In this document: in pieces, positions 25,866-34,484 of the stretch
Numbering within the stretch: the stretch's first letter is position 1
How the letters are laid out: each line of letters opens with the position of its first letter
From: Candidatus Aalborgicola danicus
GTDB lineage: Bacteria; Pseudomonadota; Gammaproteobacteria; Burkholderiales; Burkholderiaceae_C
Direction: 5' to 3'
Assembly (NCBI GenBank): GCA_016703945.1
Contig: JADJBC010000014.1
Span: 1 to 64,000, forward strand
Length of the DNA: 64,000 bases
Position numbers and translations under genes: made by a program
The notes under the pieces: model-generated
What the model saw: only the letters and a program-made list of their open reading frames with translations
Told to the model about the DNA's origin: nothing
Database searches by the model: none

Positions 25866-26483
25866 ATGGTTTTTGTGCCGCGGCAGGTGCTACCCAAAAC
25901 GGGAATCATTCTGGTCCTCAATGGGACCTCAAGTGCTGGCAAGACATCGATCGCGCGGGCACTGCAATGGGTGCATAACGAGCCCTTTCACCACTTGCAG
26001 TTGAACGCCTTTCGGGACATGGAACCGCCCGGGCATTGGGACAACTGGAAACAACAACCCGCCGAGGTGGTGGCGTTGAAGCTCGCTGCGCTGAATCGGG
26101 CCATGCATGCCGCCCTGGCCCAATACGCGCGACACGGGCAAAACGTTATTTTTGATACCGTCCTGTCGACAGCCGATTCCATGCACTACCTGCTGGAAGA
26201 CCTATCGGACCTGCACGTGCTTCTATTGGCTGTCCACTGCAATGTCGAGGTGTTGGCCGCGCGTGAAAAGACCCGCGGTGACAGGCCTCTAGGGCTGGCC
26301 GCCAGCCAGGTTGGCCAGGTGCACACGGACAAGGCGTATGACCTGGAGGTTGACACTTCCGCGACCAGTGCGAACGAATGTGCGATGCAGATTGCCGCCT
26401 GGTTGAGCCAGTCCCCCGCCGTCGACGCCTTCACCCAACTGCGGGCAACCCATGCATCGCCAGTTCCCAAACCTTGCACATGA
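25866..26483 (+). CDS. Chloramphenicol phosphotransferase-like P-loop kinase
   Basis: About 205 residues. Walker A is LNGTSSAGKTSIARAL (GTSSAGKT near residues 21-28), followed by FHHLQLNAFRDM and QNVIFDTVLS as in CPT-like proteins; the C-terminal half has REKTRGDRPLGLA, the lid arginines, and QVHTDKAYDLEVDTS. The Streptomyces relative phosphorylates chloramphenicol, but most homologues act on unknown hydroxyl compounds. ATG 25866 is 8 nt behind the kinase stop; a TTG at 25854 would overlap it. The stop overlaps the next gene (ATGA). Confidence 0.85.
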   Translation: MVFVPRQVLPKTGIILVLNGTSSAGKTSIARALQWVHNEPFHHLQLNAFRDMEPPGHWDNWKQQPAEVVALKLAALNRAMHAALAQYARHGQNVIFDTVLSTADSMHYLLEDLSDLHVLLLAVHCNVEVLAAREKTRGDRPLGLAASQVGQVHTDKAYDLEVDTSATSANECAMQIAAWLSQSPAVDAFTQLRATHASPVPKPCT

Positions 26484-27586
26484 CAACTCAGTTTCGCAGA
26501 CATCGATGGAGTCTTGGTTCTGTATCGGTGTTGGCCGTAGCCGCGCTCGCTGTCGGCTGCGCCGATACCGCGTATTTGTTGCAGTCAACCACCGGCCACC
26601 TGAAGGTATTGCAGGCGGCACGACCGGTAGAGTCCTGGCTGGCTGACGACAGCAGCCCGCCCGCATTAAAACAACGTCTGCAATTGGCGCAGGCCATACG
26701 CCGCTATGCGGTTGATCAACTGAAACTTCCCGACAACGCCAGCTACCAGCGTTTTGCACAGCTGCAGCGGCGAGCTGTCGTGTGGAACGTGGTCGCAGCC
26801 CCGGCCTTTTCGCTGACGTTGAAGACTTGGTGTTTTCCAGTGGCCGGGTGCGTGGGTTACCGTGGTTACTTTGACGAACAGGAAGCGAAAGCGCAGGCCG
26901 ATCAATTACGCGCGCAGGGTCTGGAAGCCAGCGTCTACGGCGTGCCCGCGTATTCCACGCTGGGGTGGACCAACTGGTTGGGCGGTGACCCGCTGCTGAG
27001 CACCTTCATTCATTACCCGGAGGGGGAATTGGCGCGTATGGTTTTCCATGAAATGGCACACCAGGTGTTGTATGTGAAAGACGATACCGCGTTCAACGAA
27101 TCATTTGCCACCGCGGTGGAGCGACTGGGCAGCGCCGGTTGGCTCGCCACCCGGGCCAGCCCTGCGGCACAAGCCGAGTACCAAGCATTCGATGCCAGAC
27201 GCCGGGCGTTCAGGGCTCTCGCCGCCACGACGCGCAACACGCTCAAGGACATCTATGCCTCGGCGTCAGACTCGTCCACTGCAACCGGACAACAAGAGGT
27301 GCTGAAGGCCGCCGCCTACGCGGAGTTCCGTCGTTCCTACGCGCTGCTCAAGGACCAGTGGAGTGGCGACACGCGTTATGACGCCTGGGTTGCCAACGCC
27401 AACAACGCTGCCTTCGGTGCGCTGGCTGCTTATGACGATTGGGTACCGGCGTTTGAAAACCTGTTCAAGCGGCATGGCAGTGATTGGGCTGCGTTTTACG
27501 CGGCAGTGCGCCAAATCGCAGAGTTGCCGCGAGATGAGCGCACGCGCCCACTGCAAGACCTGATGGGCACAGCAGCCCGCTCCTGA
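26480..27586 (+). CDS. Putative lipoprotein aminopeptidase (Aminopep/DUF2265 family)
   Basis: About 368 residues. A lipoprotein signal ends in VLAVAALAVGC (lipobox Cys), so the protein should sit in the outer or inner membrane facing the periplasm. A zinc-peptidase motif HEMAHQ is followed by FNESFATAVE, supplying the third acidic ligand, as in the predicted aminopeptidase family PF10023. The start ATG 26480 overlaps the stop of the CPT-like gene. Activity on peptides is inferred from the family name and motif. Confidence 0.85.
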   Translation: MTTQFRRHRWSLGSVSVLAVAALAVGCADTAYLLQSTTGHLKVLQAARPVESWLADDSSPPALKQRLQLAQAIRRYAVDQLKLPDNASYQRFAQLQRRAVVWNVVAAPAFSLTLKTWCFPVAGCVGYRGYFDEQEAKAQADQLRAQGLEASVYGVPAYSTLGWTNWLGGDPLLSTFIHYPEGELARMVFHEMAHQVLYVKDDTAFNESFATAVERLGSAGWLATRASPAAQAEYQAFDARRRAFRALAATTRNTLKDIYASASDSSTATGQQEVLKAAAYAEFRRSYALLKDQWSGDTRYDAWVANANNAAFGALAAYDDWVPAFENLFKRHGSDWAAFYAAVRQIAELPRDERTRPLQDLMGTAARS

Positions 27587-27636
27587 AACGATAGCTGCTT
27601 GCGCTTATTACACGAGGGCCGGAGGGCATTTTGACT
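27587..27636 (+). repeat. Dispersed intergenic repeat, copy 8 (left half reduced)
   Basis: CGATAGCTGCTTGCGCTTATT, then ACACGAGGGCC and GGGCATTTT. The first stem arm is missing. It starts one base behind the peptidase stop. The following 96 nt hold no gene. Confidence 0.7.
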
Positions 27637-27732
27637 CATAAGTTTGCAGGGAACAGCCCACACTGGTCATCCGACCCCTTGCCGGCCAAAATTTGGCTCT
27701 AAACTGGCCGTACCCCTGCAGAAGGAATTCCC

Positions 27733-28437
27733 ATGACCGCGCTATCTGACTTTCCTGTCACCCAAAAATGGCCCGCCACCTACCCCGAGCGCCTGCAGTT
27801 GTATTCGCTGCCCACGCCCAATGGGGTCAAGGTGTCCATCATGCTGGAGGAGATTGGTCTGCCCTACGAGGCGCACCTGGTCAGCTTTGACACCCAGGAC
27901 CAGATGTCTCCCGAGTTTTTGTCGCTCAACCCGAACAACAAAATTCCGGCCATCATCGACCCCAACGGCCCCGGCGGGCAGCCACTGGCGCTGTTTGAAT
28001 CGGGCGCGATTCTGCTGTACCTGGCGGAAAAATCGGGGCAGTTCATCCCGCCCGACGCAGGTGGGCGCTACGAGTTGATCCAGTGGCTGATGTTCCAGAT
28101 GGGTGGTGTGGGGCCGATGTTTGGGCAACTGGGTTTTTTCCACAAGTTTGCCGGCCGCGAGTTTGAGGACAAACGCCCGCGCGACCGTTATGCCGCCGAG
28201 AGCCGGCGCCTGCTGGGTGTGCTGAACCAGCGCCTGGCGACCCGACTATGGGTCATGGGCGACGTCTACACCATCGCCGACATGGCGATCTTTCCCTGGG
28301 TGCGCAACTTGCTGGGTTTTTATGACGCCGGCGCCTTGGTGGGCATAGAGGACTTTCCTCATGTGACAAGGGCGTTGGCAGCGTTTGTGGAGCGGCCCGC
28401 CGTGGTGCGTGGCTTGGCCATTCCGCAGCGCGGCTGA
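27733..28437 (+). CDS. Glutathione S-transferase, YghU/YfcG-like
   Basis: A 234-residue cytosolic GST. The thioredoxin-like N-terminal domain has LYSLPTPNGVKVSIMLEEIGLPYEAHLV and the cis-Pro/Glu-Ser pair in NKIPAIIDP..LFESGAILLYLAEK; the helical C-terminal domain follows. The TPNG motif is typical of the nu-class proteins YfcG/YghU, which show disulfide-bond reductase activity with glutathione. It lies 3 nt ahead of creB and could share its transcript. Confidence 0.92.
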   Translation: MTALSDFPVTQKWPATYPERLQLYSLPTPNGVKVSIMLEEIGLPYEAHLVSFDTQDQMSPEFLSLNPNNKIPAIIDPNGPGGQPLALFESGAILLYLAEKSGQFIPPDAGGRYELIQWLMFQMGGVGPMFGQLGFFHKFAGREFEDKRPRDRYAAESRRLLGVLNQRLATRLWVMGDVYTIADMAIFPWVRNLLGFYDAGALVGIEDFPHVTRALAAFVERPAVVRGLAIPQRG

Positions 28438-28440
28438 CCC

Positions 28441-29193
28441 ATGACGCCCAAACCCCGCATTCTTCTGGTGGAAGACGAGTCCGGTATTGCGGATACCTTG
28501 CAGTACGTGCTGGCCACCGACGGTTTTGCGCCGGTGTGGTGCAGCACGGCGGCCGAGGCGCTGCGCCAGTTCGCCAGCGAGCCGCCAGCCCTGGTGGTGC
28601 TGGATGTGGGTTTGCCGGACCTCAACGGATTCGAGCTGTTTCGCCGCCTGCAGGCACTGCCAGGGTGCAACCAAGTGCCGATGTTGTTTTTGACCGCGCG
28701 CAGTGACGAGATTGACCGTGTCGTGGGCCTGGAACTGGGTGCCGACGATTACATTGCCAAGCCCTTTTCGCCGCGTGAACTGGTGGCCCGAGTGCGTACC
28801 ATCCTGCGCCGCAGTGCCCGCCCAACCGGCGCGGCCACCAGCACGGCGCCAACGGTGATCACCAGCCTATCGACCGCGGCCGCCGCGCCGATCCCCATTT
28901 GGCTGCTGGACGAGGAACGCCACCAGATTCGTTTTTATGGCCGCGCGCTGGAGCTATCGCGGTATGAATACGGTGTGCTGCGCCTACTGGTGCAAAAACC
29001 CGGGCGTGTGTTCACCCGCGACGAATTGCTGCAAAAGGTCTGGGGCGACGCCAACGACAGCTTCGACCGCACGGTGGACGCCCACATCAAGACCCTGCGC
29101 GCCAAGCTCAAAGCCGTCGCCCCCGCCCTAGAGCCCATCCGCACGCTGCGTGGCACCGGTTATGCGTTGAACGAAGAGCTTCCGGCGGGCTAA
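28441..29193 (+). CDS. creB: Two-component response regulator CreB
   Basis: A 250-residue OmpR-type regulator. The receiver domain has the acidic pair ED (residues 11-12), phospho-acceptor D55 (VVLDVGLPD) and Lys in DDYIAKPFSP. A Thr/Ala-rich linker leads to the winged-helix DNA-binding domain with LELSRYEYGVLRLLVQKPGRVFTR and FDRTVDAHIKTLRAKL. Pairing with a CreC-type kinase and three TTCAC-N6 boxes downstream identify it as CreB rather than a generic OmpR. In E. coli the system responds to carbon-source and growth conditions and drives cre-tag genes. Confidence 0.9.
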   Translation: MTPKPRILLVEDESGIADTLQYVLATDGFAPVWCSTAAEALRQFASEPPALVVLDVGLPDLNGFELFRRLQALPGCNQVPMLFLTARSDEIDRVVGLELGADDYIAKPFSPRELVARVRTILRRSARPTGAATSTAPTVITSLSTAAAAPIPIWLLDEERHQIRFYGRALELSRYEYGVLRLLVQKPGRVFTRDELLQKVWGDANDSFDRTVDAHIKTLRAKLKAVAPALEPIRTLRGTGYALNEELPAG

Positions 29194-29194
29194 A

Positions 29195-30682
29195 GTGTCC
29201 AAACGCACCCGCATATTTTTGGGCATCCTGCTGATCTACACAGTGGGCATTGCCTTTGTGTTGTACCGCGTGGTGTCGGACATTGACCCGCGCTACCGCG
29301 AGTCGGCCGAAGAATCCCTGGTGGAAACCTCGCAACTGCTGGCCACCCTGGTGGAGCAGGATGTACGCGACGGCACCCTGGATACGACCCGGCTGGACAC
29401 TTTGTTCAAGGCGGTTTATGCCCGCAGCTTTGAGGCGCAGATTTTCAACATCAGCAAGTCGCGTGTGGAGCTGCGCACCTATGTGACCGACCGCAACGGC
29501 GTGGTGGTTTATGACTCCACCGGGCAGTCGCTGGGCAAGGACTTTTCGCAGTGGCGGGATGTGCGCCTGACACTCAAGGGCGAATACGGCGCCCGCACCA
29601 CGTTGGACATTGCCAGTGACAGCAACTCCGCCGTGATGTACATGGCCGCGCCGGTGCGCTGGGTCACGACGCCCAACGGCGTTGGCAATGGGGAAATCAT
29701 CGGCAGCATCACCGTGGGCAAACCGGTGCAGACCTTTGGCCAGTTTGTGGCCGCCGCCCGCAGCCGCACGCTGTACGTGGGCCTGTTGTCGGTGTTTACC
29801 GTGCTGGTGCTGGCGGTCACCGTGTCCGTGTGGCTGGTGCGGCCTTTCGGTTTGATTGCGGACTACGCACGATTTGTGCGGCTGCAGCAGGGCTTTCACC
29901 CGGGCCGTCTGCTGCGCCGGGGCTGGGACCTGTTGCGTGCCGCCTATGATGAGATGCGCGATGCGCTGGCCGGGCGCAATTACGTAGCCGACTATGTGCA
30001 AACGCTGACTCACGAAGTCAAAAGCCCGCTGTCGGCCATTCGCGGTGCCGCCGAGCTGCTGCAAGAACCCATGGAAGAGGCACAAAGGCAGCGTTTTCTG
30101 GGCAATATTCAGCGCGAAACCCAGCGCATCCAGGAGATGGTGGACCGCATGCTGGAGCTCACCACGCTGGAAACCCGCCGGGTGCTGGATGCGGTGCAGA
30201 GCGTGGCTCTGCTGCCTTTGCTTGATGAGTTGGCGCACGCGTCGCAAAGCGTTGCTGCGAGGCGCCAGGTTCGTATTCAGGTGGTAGCCAACACCGATGC
30301 CACGGTGGAGGCCGACCCCTTTTTGCTGCGCCGCGCTGTCAGCAACCTGCTGGACAACGCCTTGGACTTTTCACACGAGGGCGGTCTGGTGGAGCTGGGC
30401 CTGCACCTGGAGGGTCGCTGGGTCTGCATCACGGTGCGAGACCAGGGCTCCGGCATTCCCGCCTATGCGCAGGACAAGGTGTTTGAGAAGTTCTACTCGC
30501 TGGAGCGGCCCCATTCGCGCAAGAAAAGCACCGGCCTGGGTTTGAGTTTTGTGAAGGAAATCGCGTCGCTGCACCGGGGCGTGTGGAACTCAACAACCGG
30601 GATGAAAGTGAGGCCAGCCCCGGGGCCATCGCCACGCTCTGGCTGCCTCGCTCGCGCACAGCCAGCCGCGCCTTCACGCTGA
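29195..30682 (+). CDS. creC: Sensor histidine kinase CreC, C-terminus frameshifted
   Basis: The readable frame is 495 residues. The protein has an N-terminal membrane helix (RIFLGILLIYTVGIAFVLY), a periplasmic sensor region (about 30-190), a second helix (LYVGLLSVFTVLVLAVTVSVWLV), a HAMP-like linker, the H-box LTHEVKSPLSAIRG (H273) and ATPase motifs VSNLLDNALDFS, RDQGSGIP and KSTGLGLSFVKEI. Behind HRG the frame turns to non-family sequence; the next frame gives VELNNRDESEASPGAIATLWLPR, which fits CreC. One base is missing at about 30582. In that frame there is no early stop, so the true end is uncertain. The start is GTG 29195, one base behind creB's stop. Confidence 0.87.
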   Translation: MSKRTRIFLGILLIYTVGIAFVLYRVVSDIDPRYRESAEESLVETSQLLATLVEQDVRDGTLDTTRLDTLFKAVYARSFEAQIFNISKSRVELRTYVTDRNGVVVYDSTGQSLGKDFSQWRDVRLTLKGEYGARTTLDIASDSNSAVMYMAAPVRWVTTPNGVGNGEIIGSITVGKPVQTFGQFVAAARSRTLYVGLLSVFTVLVLAVTVSVWLVRPFGLIADYARFVRLQQGFHPGRLLRRGWDLLRAAYDEMRDALAGRNYVADYVQTLTHEVKSPLSAIRGAAELLQEPMEEAQRQRFLGNIQRETQRIQEMVDRMLELTTLETRRVLDAVQSVALLPLLDELAHASQSVAARRQVRIQVVANTDATVEADPFLLRRAVSNLLDNALDFSHEGGLVELGLHLEGRWVCITVRDQGSGIPAYAQDKVFEKFYSLERPHSRKKSTGLGLSFVKEIASLHRGVWNSTTGMKVRPAPGPSPRSGCLARAQPAAPSR

Positions 30683-30699
30683 CTTCACACAGTTTTCAC
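30673..30699 (+). promoter_or_regulatory. Triple CreB box TTCAC-N6-TTCAC-N6-TTCAC
   Basis: Three perfect TTCAC units with exact 11-bp phasing. Two such units with a 6-nt gap are the published cre-tag bound by E. coli CreB and used by the related BlrA of Aeromonas. The array lies at the end of creC and 92-118 bp ahead of the VIT/VWA gene, so that gene and the exosortase behind it are the likely targets. Confidence 0.8.
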
Positions 30700-30790
30700 A
30701 TTAGTCCGCCGCGCCTTCTTACTGGCTTCTCTCGCGGGCGGGATGCTCTCCTCACCGTGCAATCGTGCACGCAGTCTGGAGAACAGCACC

Positions 30791-32908
30791 ATGGCCTTCA
30801 CAGCCCCGGAAAACACCACGCTCAATACCGCGCGACCCAGCGCCAATCCGCCCCCTTTGCCAATCGACCGGTCCCGCTGGCTGTGGCTGGCCACCACCGC
30901 CCTGTCAGCCCTGTGTTTTGTGGCGCTGGTCAGCTGCCCGGCGCAGGCCCAAGACCGTGATACCGCACCGCGCCAGAAGACCGAAAGTCCTTACTTCTTT
31001 GTCAAAAGCGACAACCCCGGCGTCGACCAGTTGCCGCTGAAGTCCACACACGTGGACGTGCGGGTCAGCGGCGTGATTGCCGACGTGACCGTGGTGCAGA
31101 CCTACAAGAACGAAGGCCAGCGCGCCATCGAGGCCAAATACGTGTTCCCCGGCTCCACCCGCGCAGCGGTGCACGGCATGAACGTGCGCCTGGCTGACCG
31201 TCTGATCACCGCCAAGATCCGCGAGAAACAACAGGCCCGCATTGAATACGATGCCGCCAAGAAAGAAGGCAAGACCGCTGCCCTGCTGGAACAACACCTG
31301 CCCAATGTGTTCCAGATGAACGTGGCCAACATCATGCCCGGTGACGACGTCAAGGTGGAGCTGCGCTACACCGAGCTGCTGGTGCCCACGGACGGCAACT
31401 ACCAGTTTGTCTTCCCCACCGTGGTGGGCCCGCGCTACAACAGCCCGCAGAGTGGCCAGGCCAACGCGACCTGGGTGGCCCAGCCGTTTATGCCCAAGGG
31501 ACAACAACTGCCCCACAGCAGCAACAGCCCGGCGTTTGACATCCATGTCACGCTGAACACACCGATTGGCATCAAGGAAGTGCGCTCATCCTCCCACGCG
31601 GTCAACACCGCCACCGAAGCGGGTGGTGCCACCATCGTGGGCCTGCAGCCTAGCGCGGAGCCCGGCAACAACCGCGACTTCATCCTCGACTACCGCTTGG
31701 CGGGTGACCGCATCGAGAGTGGTGTGATGTTCTACAAGGGCCAGGACGAGAACTTTTTCCTGGCCATGGTGGAGCCACCCAAGGCCCCTCCGCCCACCGC
31801 CATCAGCCCGCGTGACTACATCTTTGTCGTGGACATTTCCGGCTCCATGCACGGCTTTCCGCTGGACACCGCCAAAGGCGTGTTGCGCGAACTGATTGGC
31901 AGCCTGCGCCCCAGCGACACCTTCAACGTGCTGCTGTTCTCGGGCAGCAACCGCTTCCTCAATGCCCACTCGGTGCCCGCCAGTCCGGCCAATATCGAAC
32001 AGGCGGTGCGAACCATCGACAAACAGGGCGGGGGAGGCAGCACCGAGCTGATCCCGGCCCTCAAACGGGTCTACGCCGAACCCAAAGCGACCGATGTGTC
32101 GCGCACCGTGGTGGTGGTGACCGACGGCTATGTGACGGTGGAGCGCGAAGCCTTTGAGCTGGTGCGCAACAACCTGTCCAAGGCCAATGTGTTTTCGTTC
32201 GGCATTGGCTCCAGCGTCAACCGCCACCTGATGGAAGGCCTGGCCCGCGCCGGCATGGGTGAGCCTTTCATCATCACCAAACCGGCCGAGGCCGCCGAAC
32301 AGGCCGCGCGTTTTCGCAAGATGATTGACTCACCGGTGCTGACCAACGTGAAGCTGCGCTTTGAAGGCATGGACGTGTACGACGTGGAACCGCGCAACCT
32401 GCCCGACCTGCTGGCCCAACGCCCGGTCATCGTGTTTGGCAAATGGCGTGGCGAGGCCAAGGGCAAACTGGTGCTGGAAGGCCAGTCGGCCAACGGCCCG
32501 GTGCAACAGAGGTTGGACATCAGCGCGAACCAGGGCACCGACACGGTGGCCCTGCGCCACCTGTGGGCGCGCCACCGCATCGCGTCTTTGAGCGACCAGG
32601 AAGCGCTGGAGGGTGGCAGCGCCTTCGCCAAAGCCATTACCGACCTGGGCCTGCAATACAGCCTGCTCACGCAATACACCAGCTTCCTGGCCGTGGACCA
32701 GGTGGTGCGCAACACCGCCCCGGCGGACAGCACCACGGTGAACCAACCCTCACCCCTGCCCCAAGGGGTGGAGAACACCGCGCTGGGCGTAGAAGTGCCC
32801 AGCACACCCGAACCCGCCACCTGGGGCGCCATGTTGGTCACCTTATCGGTACTGGCCATGCTGGCCACCCGCCGCCGCCGCGCCCGTAGCCACCATTTCA
32901 CAAGTTGA
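30791..32908 (+). CDS. VIT and VWA domain protein with PEP-CTERM anchor
   Basis: About 705 residues. A signal sequence (WLWLATTALSALCFVALVSCPAQAQ) leads to a vault/inter-alpha-trypsin VIT domain (VDVRVSGVIADVTVVQTYKNEGQRAIEAKYVFPGSTRAAV) and a von Willebrand A domain with a complete MIDAS start DISGSMHG (348-355). The C-terminus, TPEPATWGAML.. then a hydrophobic helix and RRRRARS, is a PEP-CTERM sorting signal. The protein should be exported and processed by the exosortase encoded next. It parallels the VIT/VWA sortase targets of marine Gammaproteobacteria, with the anchor type changed. ATG 30791 with GGAG ahead is preferred over ATG 30743. Probably under CreB control. Confidence 0.9.
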   Translation: MAFTAPENTTLNTARPSANPPPLPIDRSRWLWLATTALSALCFVALVSCPAQAQDRDTAPRQKTESPYFFVKSDNPGVDQLPLKSTHVDVRVSGVIADVTVVQTYKNEGQRAIEAKYVFPGSTRAAVHGMNVRLADRLITAKIREKQQARIEYDAAKKEGKTAALLEQHLPNVFQMNVANIMPGDDVKVELRYTELLVPTDGNYQFVFPTVVGPRYNSPQSGQANATWVAQPFMPKGQQLPHSSNSPAFDIHVTLNTPIGIKEVRSSSHAVNTATEAGGATIVGLQPSAEPGNNRDFILDYRLAGDRIESGVMFYKGQDENFFLAMVEPPKAPPPTAISPRDYIFVVDISGSMHGFPLDTAKGVLRELIGSLRPSDTFNVLLFSGSNRFLNAHSVPASPANIEQAVRTIDKQGGGGSTELIPALKRVYAEPKATDVSRTVVVVTDGYVTVEREAFELVRNNLSKANVFSFGIGSSVNRHLMEGLARAGMGEPFIITKPAEAAEQAARFRKMIDSPVLTNVKLRFEGMDVYDVEPRNLPDLLAQRPVIVFGKWRGEAKGKLVLEGQSANGPVQQRLDISANQGTDTVALRHLWARHRIASLSDQEALEGGSAFAKAITDLGLQYSLLTQYTSFLAVDQVVRNTAPADSTTVNQPSPLPQGVENTALGVEVPSTPEPATWGAMLVTLSVLAMLATRRRRARSHHFTS

Positions 32909-32913
32909 GCAGT

Positions 32914-33762
32914 ATGTCTCCACGCTTGTTGCAGATGCCGCGCTTGGTGCGTTTTGGCATCGCCATCGATACCGCCTCCGAATGGCGCTGGCTGGCCCTG
33001 CTGGCCGTGGCGCTGTGGCCCACCTGGTGGTGGATGGGCCAGCGCATGGTGGATGGTTCGGACGATCCGCTGGGTGTGCTGGCCCTGGCGGCCCTGGGCG
33101 CGCTGATGTGGCAGCATCGGCTGCGCTTGCGGGCGGCGCCCCGGCTTGGTTTTCAGGCGGCCGCATTGGCGGGTGTGATCTTGACCACTGCGCTACACAA
33201 CCAGTTGCCCGATTTGTTGGTGGGGCTGATCGGTTTGTTGTCGCTTGCCGCAGGTCTGCTGGCTTTTTTGCCAGCGCGTGTGGCGGTGACGCCGGTGTTG
33301 GGACTGTCGGTGTTGTCGCTGCCACTGCTGGCATCCCTGCAGTTTTACGCCGGTTTTCCGCTGCGTGTGGTGACCGCAGAAGCCAGCCGCTGGCTGCTGG
33401 CACTGGCGCATACGGTGGAGCGCAGCGGCGCCAGCTTGGTGGTGAATGGGCAACTCATCATCGTGGACGCACCCTGCTCAGGTGTGCAAATGGCCTGGCT
33501 GGGCTACTTCACGGCCTGTGCCGTGGCACTGGCCACCGGGCGTGACAACCGCAGTTTTGTTGTGCGCCTGCCGGTGGTCGGCTTGCTCGTACTGCTGGGC
33601 AATGTGCTGCGCAACACCGTGTTGGTGGCCTTGCAGGTGTCCGGCCATCCCTTGCCCGGCTGGGGCCATGACGCAGTGGGTCTGGTGGTTCTGGGCGCGG
33701 TGTGTGCCGGCATTGCCTGGGCGATGGGAACCTCACTAAAAAGGGAGCGTGCAGCATCATGA
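32914..33762 (+). CDS. Exosortase, dedicated type
   Basis: About 282 residues with seven to eight membrane helices. The exosortase catalytic triad is visible: C188 in VDAPCSGVQM, R233 in GNVLRNTVLV and H252 in WGHDAVGLVV. These enzymes are thought to cut and transfer PEP-CTERM proteins at the membrane. ATG 32914 follows the VIT/VWA stop by 5 nt, and the stop overlaps the EpsI-like gene. No polysaccharide cluster surrounds it, so it seems to serve the single substrate next door. Assignment to a named exosortase subtype needs a profile search. Confidence 0.9.
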   Translation: MSPRLLQMPRLVRFGIAIDTASEWRWLALLAVALWPTWWWMGQRMVDGSDDPLGVLALAALGALMWQHRLRLRAAPRLGFQAAALAGVILTTALHNQLPDLLVGLIGLLSLAAGLLAFLPARVAVTPVLGLSVLSLPLLASLQFYAGFPLRVVTAEASRWLLALAHTVERSGASLVVNGQLIIVDAPCSGVQMAWLGYFTACAVALATGRDNRSFVVRLPVVGLLVLLGNVLRNTVLVALQVSGHPLPGWGHDAVGLVVLGAVCAGIAWAMGTSLKRERAAS

Positions 33763-34343
33763 TGAAACTTCTGGAAAACCGCTTTTTGAACCGCGTGTTG
33801 CACAAGACCTTGTGGGCTGTCGTTCTGCCGCTGTGTGCGATAGCGGGTGTCGCGCAAGTTGTTGTAGAGCAGCATCGCGCGGCAGACAGCGGTCATGCGG
33901 GCAACGGCACACGTGCATCGATCCATCCGACCAGAGAATTCCCCACCCAGTGGCACGGTTCCACCTTGCGCCCACTGGCCCTCAGCGACGTGGAGCTGCG
34001 TTTTGCCAAACACTTTCCCGGCACGATCACGCGCCTGACCAACGACAAACAGACGCTAGTGCTGCGCACTGTCAACCAACCCACGCGTTTGCTGCACCCC
34101 GCCACCGATTGCTACCGTGGCCTGGGTTATCACATCCGTGATGAACAACTGGAAGAGCAAAGCGATCACGTCCGCTGGCGCTGCTTTGTCGCCGAGCGTG
34201 GCGGTCAACGTGTGCGCGTCTGTGAACACATTGAAGACGCCAGCGGTCAGGGGTTTACCGACACGTCGGCCTGGTACTGGGCCGCCATCGCGGGTCAGTC
34301 GACCGGCCCCTGGAGGGCCATCACCGTGGCCACGCCGTTTTAA
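33759..34343 (+). CDS. EpsI-like exosortase-associated protein
   Basis: A 194-residue protein with one N-terminal membrane helix (TLWAVVLPLCAIAGVAQVVV) and a periplasmic domain. Segments such as LHPATDCYRGLGYHI and the aromatic YWAAIAG..GPW resemble EpsI, the usual exosortase companion whose function is not known. It starts ATGATG inside the exosortase stop (4-nt overlap), so it is translated with the exosortase. The match is by motif and context, moderate in strength. Confidence 0.7.
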   Translation: MMKLLENRFLNRVLHKTLWAVVLPLCAIAGVAQVVVEQHRAADSGHAGNGTRASIHPTREFPTQWHGSTLRPLALSDVELRFAKHFPGTITRLTNDKQTLVLRTVNQPTRLLHPATDCYRGLGYHIRDEQLEEQSDHVRWRCFVAERGGQRVRVCEHIEDASGQGFTDTSAWYWAAIAGQSTGPWRAITVATPF

Positions 34344-34484
34344 GAGTCGCTTCTCGCTCCAGGCGTGAATTGCACCCCGCGCAGCGAAATCGCACAGGGA
34401 GGCCGAGAACCCGGACTGGTTGACGAACGATTCGTTTTCACTGACGGTGTAAGAAATTCGCACGCCGTGCGACCAACTTTTTCA

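Noticed and set aside
30743..30790. Earlier ATG for the VIT/VWA protein
   Set aside because: The extra 16 residues precede a good ribosome site and a normal signal peptide start at 30791.
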